Source: Desulfurivibrio sp044068625
Lineage (GTDB): Bacteria; Desulfobacterota; Desulfobulbia; Desulfobulbales; Desulfurivibrionaceae
Assembly: GCF_044068625.1 (NCBI RefSeq)
Contig: NZ_JBIPKH010000006.1
Span: 1 to 64,000 of the forward strand
Length of the DNA stretch: 64,000 nt
Direction of reading: 5' to 3'
The notes beneath the pieces were generated by a model that saw nothing but the letters and a program-made list of their open reading frames with translations, did not search any database and was not told the origin of the DNA. The position numbers were made by a program, and so were the translations under genes. Every line of letters starts with the position of its first letter. The first letter of the stretch is position 1. Below are positions 44,222 to 52,862 of the stretch, one piece after another.

Positions 44222-45055
44222 TTAGGGGCGGATGACGGTGTTGGCCGAGTGGTAGCCGGTGGGGGCGGTGGTGTTGGGCAGCAGGAAACAGCCCTTGCCC
44301 AGCAGGGTGCCGGGGTTGGTCACCGAGTTGCAGCCGGTCTGGCAGCCGCTCCCCAGGATGGCGCCCAATTTTTTCAGGCCGCTGTCGATGCTGCCGCTCT
44401 CGTGACGGATCTGGACGCTGCCCCCCAGGAAACGGAGGTTGGCCAGCTTGGTCCCCGCCCCCAGATTGCTCTCCGGTCCTAAAATGCTGTCGCCGATGTA
44501 GGCGAAGTGACCGGCCTTGGCGTCATTCATGAAGATGGAGTTTTTCACTTCGGTGACATGGCCCACCACGCAGCGGCTACCGATCAGGCAATGGCCCCTG
44601 AGGTAGGCCCCCTGGCGGATTTCACTCTGATCGCCGATCACCAGCGGCCCCTTGAGAAAGGCGCCGGCCTCAACCAGCACCCCCCGGCCCAGTTGAATCT
44701 GCCGGCCCATCAGCACCGTGCCGGCCATCAGGACCCCCGCCCCCTCCAGCCGTTGCCCCCGGTGGCGCACCTCCAGCTGCCCCTTGGTGGGGGAGAGGTA
44801 GTTGATTTCGCACTCCGAGCCGGCCAGTAGGCGGCAGTCGCCGCTCTCCCCCTCCCGGAAGTAGACCAGGGTTTCGGCCAACGGCCCGGCGGTGGCCCTG
44901 AAACTCTCCGGCAGGGTGGTGTAGCTCTGGCCCTCCAGGTACTCCTTGAGCCGCCGCAGCCCTTCCCAGACCGGCAGTTCGGGGGGGAACAGCTCCGGCC
45001 AGGGGTTTTCGGCCGGGGTGAAGAAGGTGGCAGGGCCCAGATTTTTAGGTGGCAT
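44222..45055 (-). CDS. Left-handed beta-helix (hexapeptide-repeat) protein, GlmU/nucleotidyltransferase C-domain-like
   Basis: The 277-residue product has an N-terminal helical region of about 90 residues and then hexapeptide repeats ([LIV]-G-x4), e.g. LVIGDQSEIRQGAYLRGHCLIGSRCVVGHVTEVKN is such a run, broken here by FMNDAKAGHFAYIGDS as in GlmU C-terminal domains, and GAILGSGCQTGCNSVTNPGT near the end. It lacks the N-terminal nucleotidyltransferase domain. It is therefore probably an acyltransferase or a regulator of a sugar-nucleotide enzyme, but its substrate is unknown. It is divergent from the ATP-grasp gene. Confidence 0.82.
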   Translation of the reverse strand: MPPKNLGPATFFTPAENPWPELFPPELPVWEGLRRLKEYLEGQSYTTLPESFRATAGPLAETLVYFREGESGDCRLLAGSECEINYLSPTKGQLEVRHRGQRLEGAGVLMAGTVLMGRQIQLGRGVLVEAGAFLKGPLVIGDQSEIRQGAYLRGHCLIGSRCVVGHVTEVKNSIFMNDAKAGHFAYIGDSILGPESNLGAGTKLANLRFLGGSVQIRHESGSIDSGLKKLGAILGSGCQTGCNSVTNPGTLLGKGCFLLPNTTAPTGYHSANTVIRP

Positions 45056-45141
45056 TATCTCCTCCTGGTGCGGTAAACGTAAAATTCAGGGCTATATATG
45101 GCGCGGCCCTCCTTTTTTTGCAAGTAAATAGCGGGTTTTTC

Positions 45142-46026
45142 ATGACAGAAGAGCAGCTGGTTATCTCCTTTCACCCCGAATTCGACGGGGATCTTTTTCT
45201 CTGGGACCGGGCGGTTTGGGACCGGCGGCTGCCCGAGCTGCTTAAACGGAGCAAAGGGGTGATTCTGCCCCAGACCGTGGAGCGGGAACTCTATCTGCTC
45301 TGCCGCCGTTGCGCCCCGGCGGTTTTCCCCAATTACGACAGCCGCTTCAAGGGGGAGGGCAAGATCGGCGACACCCTTCTCTTCTGGGAGTTGGGCGCCC
45401 CCCATCCCGCCACCTGGATCTTTCCCCGGGTGGAGACCATGGTGGGCGAGCACCCCGAGATGGGGCTCAAGGTGGAGCTGCCCCCTTTTCCCCTGGTGGT
45501 CAAGGCCCGCCATGGGGGGGAGGGGCGCTGGACCTGGTTGATTCGCGACGCCGGGGAGCTGCGCGCCGCCATGACCCGGCTGGAGGAGTGGGAGTGGCAG
45601 GGCGGGGGGCGGGGTTTTGTCGTCCAGGAATATATTCCCGGGGCGGATCGCGACCTGCGGGTGACGGTGATCGGTGAAAAAATATTCAGTTACTGGCGGG
45701 TCAACCCCGGTTCCTTTCACCATAACCTGGCCCAGAACGGGGTGGTGGAGCGGGAGGCCGATCCGGACCTGCAGGCCCGCGGTCGCGAGCTGGTCCGTCG
45801 TTTCTGCCGTCAGAGCGGGATCAACCTGGCCGGTTTCGACCTGATCTTTCCCTCCGGCGCCGCCGAGCCCCTTTTTCTGGAAATAAATTATACCTTCGGG
45901 CGCGGCGGTCTCGGCGGCGGGGAGGTTTTCCGAGCCCTGCTGCGGGAGGCGGTGGCCGATTGGCTCGCGACCCTGACCACGGCGACGGCAAGCCGAGAGC
46001 TTGACTTGCCGCTGGACAGTGCTTAG
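45142..46026 (+). CDS. ATP-grasp (RimK-like) ligase family protein
   Basis: The 294-residue product has ATP-grasp features: VVKARHGGEGRWTWLI (ATP-binding Lys and Gly loop), FVVQEYIPGADRDLRVTVIG, and DLIFPSGAAEPLFLEINY with the metal-binding Glu/Asn. The order suits RimK/glutathione-synthase-like ligases forming an amide bond from a carboxylate and an amine; the substrates are unknown. The ATG at 45142 has no strong ribosome binding site; an upstream frame begins at 45049 but overlaps the divergent gene start. It precedes lon. Confidence 0.85.
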   Translation: MTEEQLVISFHPEFDGDLFLWDRAVWDRRLPELLKRSKGVILPQTVERELYLLCRRCAPAVFPNYDSRFKGEGKIGDTLLFWELGAPHPATWIFPRVETMVGEHPEMGLKVELPPFPLVVKARHGGEGRWTWLIRDAGELRAAMTRLEEWEWQGGGRGFVVQEYIPGADRDLRVTVIGEKIFSYWRVNPGSFHHNLAQNGVVEREADPDLQARGRELVRRFCRQSGINLAGFDLIFPSGAAEPLFLEINYTFGRGGLGGGEVFRALLREAVADWLATLTTATASRELDLPLDSA

Positions 46027-46029
46027 ATT
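46001..46029 (+). promoter_or_regulatory. Sigma-70-type promoter of lon
   Basis: TTGACT (46001-46006), a 17-bp spacer and TAGATT (46024-46029) lie over the end of the ATP-grasp gene. The -10 box is followed by CCCC, as at the ilvD promoter. The lon leader would be about 50 nt. No sigma-32 consensus is obvious. Confidence 0.55.
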
Positions 46030-46040
46030 CCCCACTCTCA

Positions 46041-46066
46041 GGGGGCGGAAACGGGCCCCCGTTTTT
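46041..46066 (+). terminator. Terminator-like hairpin in the lon leader / after the ATP-grasp gene
   Basis: A 6-bp GC stem (46041-46046 and 46055-46060) with an 8-nt loop is followed by GTTTTT. It is 14 bp after the ATP-grasp stop and about 20 bp before the lon ribosome binding site. It could end the upstream transcript or, if transcription starts at the nearby promoter, lie within the lon leader. Confidence 0.65.
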
Positions 46067-46086
46067 GATCCCCAAGGAGGAACTTT

Positions 46087-48459
46087 GTGAATATAGACGA
46101 TAATTTGAATCCAGAAACCGACGAGATCGAAGAGATCAACGAGCGGGATATTCCCTCGCAGTTGCCGGTGATGGCGGTTCGGGATGTGGTGGTATTCAAC
46201 TACATGATCCTGCCTCTCTTCGTTGGGCGTCCCTCCTCGGTGGGGGCGGTCAACGAGGCGATGAACCGGGACAAGCTGATCATGCTGGTGGCCCAGAAGG
46301 ATGCCGCCGTCGATGAGCCGGAGATCAAGGATATCTACCGGGTGGGGATGGTCTGCATGGTGATGCGGACCCTGAAGCTGCCCGATGGTCGGCTCAAGGT
46401 GCTGGTCCAGGCGGTCAACAAGGCCCGGATCGTCGACTTTGCCCAGGAAACCCCGTTTCTGCTGGCCGATGTCGAGGTCCTCCATGACCAGGAGATCCCG
46501 GAGATCGACGTGGAAGTCGAGGCCCTGATGCGCAATGTGCGCGAGCAGACTGAAAAGATCCTGGCCCTCAAGGGGATCATGTCCTCGGACCTGATGGTGA
46601 TCCTCAACAACGTCGAGGAGCCGGGCCGGTTGGCCGACCTGGTGGTTTCCAACCTCCAGCTCAAGGTGGCGGAGTCGCAGTCGGTGCTGGAGATTCTCGA
46701 TCCCCTGGCCCGCCTGCGCAAGGTGGCCGATTTCCTCCAGAAGGAGATGGAGGTCTCCACCGTCCAGGCCCGGATCCAGTCCGAGGCCAAGGAGGAGATG
46801 GGCCGCAGTCAGCGGGAGTACTATCTCCGCGAACAGCTGCAGGCCCTGAAGAAGGAGCTGGGTGATATCGACGAGCGCTCCCAGGAGCTGGACGAGCTGC
46901 GGGATAAGTTCAACAAGACCCGGATGCCGCCGGAGGTCAAGAAGGAGGGGCTCAAGCAGCTCAAGCGGCTGGAGATGATGCACCCCGATGCCTCGGAGGC
47001 CGCGATTATCCGCACCTACCTGGACTGGCTGCTGGATGTGCCCTGGCGCAAGGCCAGCAAGGATCGCCTGGACCTCAAGGTGGCCCGCCAGGTGCTGGAC
47101 GAGGATCATTACGGGTTGGAGAAGGTCAAGGAGCGGATCCTGGAATATCTGGCGGTGCGTAAACTCAACAAGAGCAGCAAGGGGCCGATTCTCTGTTTTG
47201 TCGGCCCTCCCGGGGTGGGCAAGACCTCGCTGGGGCAATCCATCGCCCGGGCCCTGGGTCGCAAATTTCACCGGATCTCCCTGGGGGGGATGCGGGATGA
47301 GGCGGAGATCCGGGGGCACCGCCGGACCTATATCGGGGCGATGCCCGGCCGGATCATCCAGGGGCTCAAGACCGTGGAGGTCAACAACCCGGTTTTCATG
47401 ATGGATGAGATCGACAAGGTGGGCAGTGATTACCGGGGGGACCCCTCTTCGGCCCTGCTGGAGGTGTTGGATCCGGCTCAGAATACGTCGTTTTCCGATC
47501 ACTATCTCAATCTGCCCTGTGATCTTTCCAACGTGATGTTCATCACCACCGCCAACCTCACCGACACCATTCCGGCCCCCCTGCTGGACCGGATGGAGGT
47601 TATCCGCCTGGCCGGCTACACCCAGGAGGAGAAGGTCGAGATCGCCAAACGCTACCTGGTGCCGCGTCAGATCAAGGAAAACGGGCTTAAATCAGGCCAG
47701 ATCCATTTTGAAGACGGCGCCATTGTCCGGTTGATTACCCATTACACCCGCGAGGCGGGGCTGCGGAACCTGGAGCGGGAGATCGGGGCGCTCTGCCGCA
47801 AGGTGGCCCGCAAGGTGGCCGAGGGGGGCAAGGGCCCCTACAAGATCACTGGCCGCACCATGGAGAAGTATCTGGGGCCGCCGAAACACCTGCCCGAGGC
47901 GGAGAACGAGCAGATCGATCAGCCCGGCATGGCCACCGGCCTGGCCTGGACCGAAGTGGGGGGGGAGATCCTCTACGTAGAGGTGTCGATCATGAAGGGG
48001 CGGGGCAACCTGACCCTGACCGGTCAGCTGGGCGAGGTGATGAAGGAGTCGGCCCAGGCCGCCCTGAGTTTCTGTCGCTCCCGGCTCAAGGACCTCAAGC
48101 TCAAGGAGAGCTATTTCGACGGGGTGGATATCCATGTCCATGTGCCCGCCGGCGCCATTCCCAAGGATGGCCCCTCGGCGGGGGTGACCATGGCCACCGC
48201 CCTCTATTCGGCCCTGCACAAGAAGGTGGTACGTTCCGATGTGGCGATGACCGGCGAGATCACCCTGCGGGGCCGGGTCCTGCCCATCGGCGGCCTGAAA
48301 GAGAAGGCCCTGGCCGCCCTGCGGGCCGGGATCACCACGGTGATCATCCCCGAGCACAACAAGAAGGATCTGGAGGAGATTCCCAAGGATCTGCGGAGCA
48401 AGATTACCTTTGTCCCGGTGCGCAGCATGGATGATATCCTGAAGATTATCTTTCGCTAA
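46087..48459 (+). CDS. lon: ATP-dependent protease La (Lon)
   Basis: Lon degrades misfolded and regulatory proteins. The 790-residue product has the substrate-binding N domain (LPVMAVRDVVVFNYMILPLFV), Walker A GPPGVGKTS (about residue 373), Walker B MMDEIDK, and the Ser-Lys protease centre with KDGPSAGVTM (Ser about 698) and GLKEKALAA. It starts with GTG at 46087, supported by AAGGAGG 7 nt upstream. Length and order are normal for LonA. mltG follows after 27 nt. Confidence 0.97.
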   Translation: MNIDDNLNPETDEIEEINERDIPSQLPVMAVRDVVVFNYMILPLFVGRPSSVGAVNEAMNRDKLIMLVAQKDAAVDEPEIKDIYRVGMVCMVMRTLKLPDGRLKVLVQAVNKARIVDFAQETPFLLADVEVLHDQEIPEIDVEVEALMRNVREQTEKILALKGIMSSDLMVILNNVEEPGRLADLVVSNLQLKVAESQSVLEILDPLARLRKVADFLQKEMEVSTVQARIQSEAKEEMGRSQREYYLREQLQALKKELGDIDERSQELDELRDKFNKTRMPPEVKKEGLKQLKRLEMMHPDASEAAIIRTYLDWLLDVPWRKASKDRLDLKVARQVLDEDHYGLEKVKERILEYLAVRKLNKSSKGPILCFVGPPGVGKTSLGQSIARALGRKFHRISLGGMRDEAEIRGHRRTYIGAMPGRIIQGLKTVEVNNPVFMMDEIDKVGSDYRGDPSSALLEVLDPAQNTSFSDHYLNLPCDLSNVMFITTANLTDTIPAPLLDRMEVIRLAGYTQEEKVEIAKRYLVPRQIKENGLKSGQIHFEDGAIVRLITHYTREAGLRNLEREIGALCRKVARKVAEGGKGPYKITGRTMEKYLGPPKHLPEAENEQIDQPGMATGLAWTEVGGEILYVEVSIMKGRGNLTLTGQLGEVMKESAQAALSFCRSRLKDLKLKESYFDGVDIHVHVPAGAIPKDGPSAGVTMATALYSALHKKVVRSDVAMTGEITLRGRVLPIGGLKEKALAALRAGITTVIIPEHNKKDLEEIPKDLRSKITFVPVRSMDDILKIIFR

Positions 48460-48486
48460 CCCGGCGTTGGGGAGCAGGGGCTCGGC

Positions 48487-49512
48487 ATGGAATTTGACGG
48501 TCGGTGGGCGGAGCTAAGCGGGAGCGGCGGCGGCCCGCGGCGGCTGGCGTTTTTGTTGCCGCTGCTGCTGGCGGTGTTCCTGGCCCTCTGGCTGGGGTTT
48601 TATGCCTTCGGGGCTGGCCCGGCCCGGGAAGAGACCCTGGTCTACATTCCCCCCGGCTCCTCCCTGCCGGCCATCCAGCGGCACCTGGTCGAGGCTGGGG
48701 TTTTGCGGCCGGATCGGCGTTTCCGTTGGCTGGCCCTGTTTTCCGGCCAGCGCCAGCAGCTGAAGGCCGGTGAGTACGCGGTCGGCGCCGGCGCTTCTCC
48801 CCGGCAGCTGCTGGCCCTGCTGGCCTCCGGGCGCACCGTGCGCCGCCAGGTCACCATTCCCGAGGGAGCCAACCTCTTTCAGGTGGCCCAACTGCTGGCC
48901 GAGCAAAAACTGGTGGATTCCCCCGATTTTGTCGCCTTCGCCACCGACCCGGCCACTCCGGTCCGTTTTGGTCTGGACTCCCCCACCCTGGAGGGTTGGC
49001 TTTTCCCCGACACCTACTATTTCACCCGGGGGCAGCGGCAGGAGGAGATCGTCAGGGTGCTGGTGGAACGGGCCCGGCGGATGCTGACCGAACTGCTGGC
49101 CGAGCTGGACAACGAAACCGGCTTAAACGAGCGGGAGTTGATGACCCTGGCCTCCATCGTGGAGAAGGAGACCGGCCTGGCGGCGGAACGGGAGTTGATC
49201 GCCGGGGTCTTTTTCAACCGGCTGGAGCGGCGGATGCGGCTCCAGACCGACCCCACCGTGATCTACGGCCTGCAAAGTTTCGACCGTCGCCTGACCCGCC
49301 AGGATCTGCGCACCCCGACCCCCTACAACACCTATCTCATCTCGGGCCTGCCGCCGGGCCCCATCGCCAATCCCGGCCGGGAGGCCATCGCCGCCGTCCT
49401 GCGTCCGCAGGAGACCGACTATCTCTACTTTGTTTCCCGCAATGACGGCTCCCACCACTTCTCCCGCAACCTGCGCGACCACAACCGGGCGGTGCAGCGT
49501 TATCAGCGTTGA
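48487..49512 (+). CDS. mltG: Endolytic peptidoglycan transglycosylase MltG
   Basis: MltG cleaves nascent glycan strands and helps end their elongation. The 341-residue product has an N-terminal signal-anchor helix (about 18-40), a LysM-like region (IPPGSSLPAIQRHL) and the YceG domain with LEGWLFPDTY and ASIVEKETGLA, in which the catalytic Glu (about 225) lies; DPTVIYG and TPYNTY complete the motif set. It is next to lon and ends in a good terminator. Confidence 0.94.
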   Translation: MEFDGRWAELSGSGGGPRRLAFLLPLLLAVFLALWLGFYAFGAGPAREETLVYIPPGSSLPAIQRHLVEAGVLRPDRRFRWLALFSGQRQQLKAGEYAVGAGASPRQLLALLASGRTVRRQVTIPEGANLFQVAQLLAEQKLVDSPDFVAFATDPATPVRFGLDSPTLEGWLFPDTYYFTRGQRQEEIVRVLVERARRMLTELLAELDNETGLNERELMTLASIVEKETGLAAERELIAGVFFNRLERRMRLQTDPTVIYGLQSFDRRLTRQDLRTPTPYNTYLISGLPPGPIANPGREAIAAVLRPQETDYLYFVSRNDGSHHFSRNLRDHNRAVQRYQR

Positions 49513-49523
49513 CCGGCTTTAGG

Positions 49524-49566
49524 CGGGTTGGAGGGGACGGCTCCCCCAACCCGGCCCCTTTTTTAT
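49524..49566 (+). terminator. Intrinsic terminator after mltG
   Basis: A hairpin with GC-rich arms 49524-49537 and 49542-49553 (one bulge) is followed by CCCCTTTTTTATT. It lies 11 bp after the mltG stop and overlaps the stop codon of the convergent RNase gene. Confidence 0.8.
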
Positions 49567-51629
49567 TCGCGGATAAAGTCGATCTTGTGGTCGGCGGGCA
49601 TCATGGCGGGGTCGATCTCGACGGCGATCTCGGCCCCGTACTCCTTCTCCAGTTCCAGTAGCTCGCCCCGTTTCTTGTTGAGAATATACTGGGCCACCTC
49701 CATGGGCAGCCGGCAGAGGACCTTTTTGGCCTGGCGGCGGCTCATGCCGGTCTGGATCTGGCGCAGATGGCTCAACGCCATATTCTCCACCGAGCGGATC
49801 ATGCCCCGGCCTTCGCAGTGGGGGCAGGTCTTGTAGCTGGTGGTCTGGAGGGGCGCCGCCATCTTCTGGCGGGAGATCTGCATCAGGCCGAACTTGGAGA
49901 TCTTGGAGAAATCGACCTTGGCCTTGTCCTTCTTCATGCACTCCCGCACCTTCTTCTCCACCTCACGGGTGTGGGCGGCGGAACGCATGTCGATGAAATC
50001 AACCACGATCAGCCCGCCCAGATCCCGCATCCGCAACTGGCGGGCCAACTCCTCGGCCGCTTCCATGTTGGCGATGAAGATGCTCTCTTCAAAATCGCGG
50101 TCCTTGGAGGAGGTGCGGCCCGAGTTAACATCGATGGCCACCAGGGCCTCGGTGGGGTTGATGACGATGGAGCCGCCGGAGGGCAACGCCACGGTGGGCT
50201 GAAACATCTGTTCGATCTGTTTTTCCACGTGATACTGGTGGAAGATCGGCTGGCTGCCCTGGTGGAGTTTGACCGCGGTCTTTTTGCGCTGGGCCGCCGG
50301 CAGCAGCTGGAGAAAGTCGCGGACCTGGTCGGCGGCCTCCTCGTCGTCCACCAGGATCTCCCGGATATCGGTGGTGTAGTGGTCGCGCAGGAAACGGGAG
50401 ATGATGTTCTGTTCCTTGTAGATCAGGGCCGGCGCGGCCATGGTCTGGCCGTTTTTCTTGATCTCTTCCCAGAGGTTGAGGAGATAGCGCAGGTCCTGGC
50501 CCAGGGAGGTTTTGGTGATCTCCTGGCTGGCGGTGCGGATGATATAGCCGATCCCTTCGGGAATATTGAGGCCCTCCACCATCTCGCGGAGCTTGCGGCG
50601 CTGGGCCTCATCGTCGATCTTGCGGGAGATGCCGGACGAATCGCTGCCCGGCATCAACACCAGGCAGCGGCCCGGCAGGGAAATATAGGTGGTCAGGCTG
50701 GGGCCCTTGTTGCCGGTGGCCTCCTTGACCACCTCCACCAGCACCTCCTGCCCCTTTTTGACCACGTCCTGGATCTTGAGATTCTTCCAGTGGGTCTCCG
50801 GGCCCACCTCCTGACTGTAATATTCGGGGTGGATCTCGCTGAAGGAGAGGAAGCCGTTCTTGGGCAGGCCGATGTCGACAAAGGCGGCCTGGAGATTGGC
50901 CTCCACCGAGGTGATCCGCCCCTTGTAGATATTGCCCTTGATCTGGGCCCGGCTCACCGATTCGATGAAAAAGCCCTCCACCTTGCCGTTTTCCAGCAGG
51001 GCCAGCCGGCACTCTTCCGGTTCGTCGGTGTTGATCAGCAGCTTGTAACCGCTGCCCGGTTTGGCCGGGGAGGGAGCCTCCTCCTCGCTGGCCGGCTTGG
51101 CGGCACTTTTGGGTTTGGCCTTGGGCTTGGCTTTGGTTGCGGCCTTGGGCGCGGCAGCCTTGGCTGTAGCTTTGGGTTTGGCCTTGGCCCTTGCCTTGGC
51201 CTTGGGCTGGCTGGGGGCGGCGGTTGCAGTTTCCGGTTGTTCGGTGGGAGCTGTCTCGAGATCAGGGGCGGTACCCTGGTCTGCGGCCTGGGCGGCCGTG
51301 GCTTCCCGGGCCGCCCGCTCCTTGGCTCGGGCCCGCTGGTTGCGGCGGCGAGCCGAAGCGCTAAGGGCCCGGCTTGCTTTGGCGGCTTCACTTCGCTCGG
51401 CTGGTTGCTCCTCGCTCCGGGCTTCGCCGCCATCCGGGGCCGCTGCTGCCGGGGGCTTTCTTTCCGGGGCCTTGGGAGCCGCCGCTTGGGGCGTAATCTC
51501 TGATTTCAGTTTTTCCTTCTCGGGCATGGTGCCGCGTTCCTCTTGGTTGTTTTTTTCGGGTTGCTCTTTTTTGCGGCCCAGCCATTGGCTGACCCGGTCG
51601 AGTACTGAACGGGACTGGTCATCGCTCAT
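49563..51629 (-). CDS. rng: Ribonuclease G/E with N-terminal low-complexity extension
   Basis: The enzyme processes rRNA precursors and degrades mRNA. The 688-residue product has about 193 N-terminal residues rich in Ala, Lys, Pro and Glu, including repeated KAKPKA-like units (about 143-178), then the RNase G/E catalytic core: S1-type KGNIYKGRITSVEANLQAAFVDIG, YIIRTAS, and VAIDVNSG (about 492) and VVDFIDM with the metal-binding Asp residues; CPHCEGRG (about 600) is the Zn-link. In E. coli RNase E the unstructured part is C-terminal; here it is N-terminal and the end matches RNase G. No degradosome motifs are evident in the tail. Confidence 0.92.
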   Translation of the reverse strand: MSDDQSRSVLDRVSQWLGRKKEQPEKNNQEERGTMPEKEKLKSEITPQAAAPKAPERKPPAAAAPDGGEARSEEQPAERSEAAKASRALSASARRRNQRARAKERAAREATAAQAADQGTAPDLETAPTEQPETATAAPSQPKAKARAKAKPKATAKAAAPKAATKAKPKAKPKSAAKPASEEEAPSPAKPGSGYKLLINTDEPEECRLALLENGKVEGFFIESVSRAQIKGNIYKGRITSVEANLQAAFVDIGLPKNGFLSFSEIHPEYYSQEVGPETHWKNLKIQDVVKKGQEVLVEVVKEATGNKGPSLTTYISLPGRCLVLMPGSDSSGISRKIDDEAQRRKLREMVEGLNIPEGIGYIIRTASQEITKTSLGQDLRYLLNLWEEIKKNGQTMAAPALIYKEQNIISRFLRDHYTTDIREILVDDEEAADQVRDFLQLLPAAQRKKTAVKLHQGSQPIFHQYHVEKQIEQMFQPTVALPSGGSIVINPTEALVAIDVNSGRTSSKDRDFEESIFIANMEAAEELARQLRMRDLGGLIVVDFIDMRSAAHTREVEKKVRECMKKDKAKVDFSKISKFGLMQISRQKMAAPLQTTSYKTCPHCEGRGMIRSVENMALSHLRQIQTGMSRRQAKKVLCRLPMEVAQYILNKKRGELLELEKEYGAEIAVEIDPAMMPADHKIDFIRE

Positions 51630-51684
51630 GGTCTTTTGCTCTCTTCTGGTTGCGGAAAATCTCCGGGAGGGGCCGGCCTGCCGT

Positions 51685-52674
51685 TTACGCCGGCGGGCGG
51701 CCTGCCGATTGCTGACCCCGCTCCTGGGGGGCGATCACATAGTAATCCCGACCGCGATGGCGGGAAATTTCAACCTGGCCGGCGGCTGTCAGCCGCGTCA
51801 GAATTTCAGTGGCTCGGTCCGTCGGGATCCCCAGGGCCGTGGCCAGGTCATCGGCGGGACAGGGTCGGCGTTGCAGCAGGTGCAGAATATTTTCTGCATC
51901 GGTATGCTTGCCGGAACCGCCGGACTTATCACTGCCGCGCTCCAGCGGGGTACGGTCGGTCAGGATATCCACCGGCAGCTGGAAGTAGGCCGCCGCCGCC
52001 CTTAATTCCTCCGGGGAGAGGGGCAGGGCGAAGGCTTCCAATGGGGGACGGGCCACGGTGTTGAGCTGAATCCGCTCCGGCTGGATCCGCTCCACCGCCG
52101 CGGCTAAGGCGGCCAGATCATCGGGCGCATCGTTGATCCCCCGGGCCAGCAGGATCTCCAGCCAGCAGCGACCGGTGAATTCCCGGCTGAAATCGACCAG
52201 CCCCCCGATCAACCGCTCCAGGTCGCATTCCGCCGCCGGCCGGTTGATCCGCCGGTAGCTCTCCTGGCGGGCGGCATCCAGGGAGGGGACCACCACGTCG
52301 GCCTTGGCCAGTTCCCGGCGCACCTCGGGCAGGTAGAGCAAGGACCCGTTGGTCAGCACCGCCACCGGCTTGGTGGAGATCCGCCTCAGGTGGGTGATGA
52401 TTGCCCCCAGACCACTGTGCAGGGTGGGTTCGCCGGAGGCGGTGATGGTCAGGATGTCCAGCCGGGCCACGGCTTCGGTATTGGCGAAATAGGCGTCGAT
52501 TTCGGCAATGATCCCGGCGGTGGAGGTATATTCGTCCCGGGTGTTGGTGAAGGTGGTGGTGGGGCCGACTTCGCAGTAGATACAGTTGAAGTTGCAGATT
52601 TTGGGAGGCAGCAGGTCGATGCCCAGCGAGATGCCGAGTCGGCGGGAGTTGACCGGGCCGAAAATATGGTCCAT
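51685..52674 (-). CDS. Radical SAM protein (COG0731 type) with C-terminal winged helix
   Basis: The 329-residue product has the SAM/4Fe-4S motif CNFNCIYC (about residue 27), TASGEPTLH and AVLTNGSLL. The family includes wybutosine-type and other uncharacterised radical SAM enzymes. From about residue 255 a winged-helix-like domain (ENILHLLQRRPCPADDLATALGI) follows, which suggests nucleic-acid or protein binding. It precedes the RNase gene in the same direction with 55 bp between them. The substrate is not known. Confidence 0.85.
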   Translation of the reverse strand: MDHIFGPVNSRRLGISLGIDLLPPKICNFNCIYCEVGPTTTFTNTRDEYTSTAGIIAEIDAYFANTEAVARLDILTITASGEPTLHSGLGAIITHLRRISTKPVAVLTNGSLLYLPEVRRELAKADVVVPSLDAARQESYRRINRPAAECDLERLIGGLVDFSREFTGRCWLEILLARGINDAPDDLAALAAAVERIQPERIQLNTVARPPLEAFALPLSPEELRAAAAYFQLPVDILTDRTPLERGSDKSGGSGKHTDAENILHLLQRRPCPADDLATALGIPTDRATEILTRLTAAGQVEISRHRGRDYYVIAPQERGQQSAGRPPA

Positions 52675-52791
52675 AGGGTTTTGATAACCTGTTATTTTTG
52701 TATGAATTTGCTATGCTGAAACTTACAGTCCCCGGGCGGAATTGGCAAGTCTATTCTCATGGCAAGTGAAGCCGGGGGCCGGGGTTACCGC

Positions 52792-52820
52792 TTGACAGCA
52801 CCCACTCCGTTGCGTAGATT
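52792..52820 (+). promoter_or_regulatory. Sigma-70-type promoter of ilvD-lptD
   Basis: A perfect TTGACA (52792-52797), a 17-bp spacer and TAGATT (52815-52820), with CCCC directly after the -10. The leader is about 40 nt, with no sign of a leader peptide or attenuator. The box and its context closely match those upstream of lon. Confidence 0.65.
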
Positions 52821-52862
52821 CCCCTCTACCACCCTAGATTAACCCAGATGAGGAAGATTGAG

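Noticed and set aside
45055..47502. 815-codon minus-strand frame opposite the ATP-grasp gene and lon
   Set aside because: It is antisense to well-supported genes and crosses their intergenic promoter and terminator.
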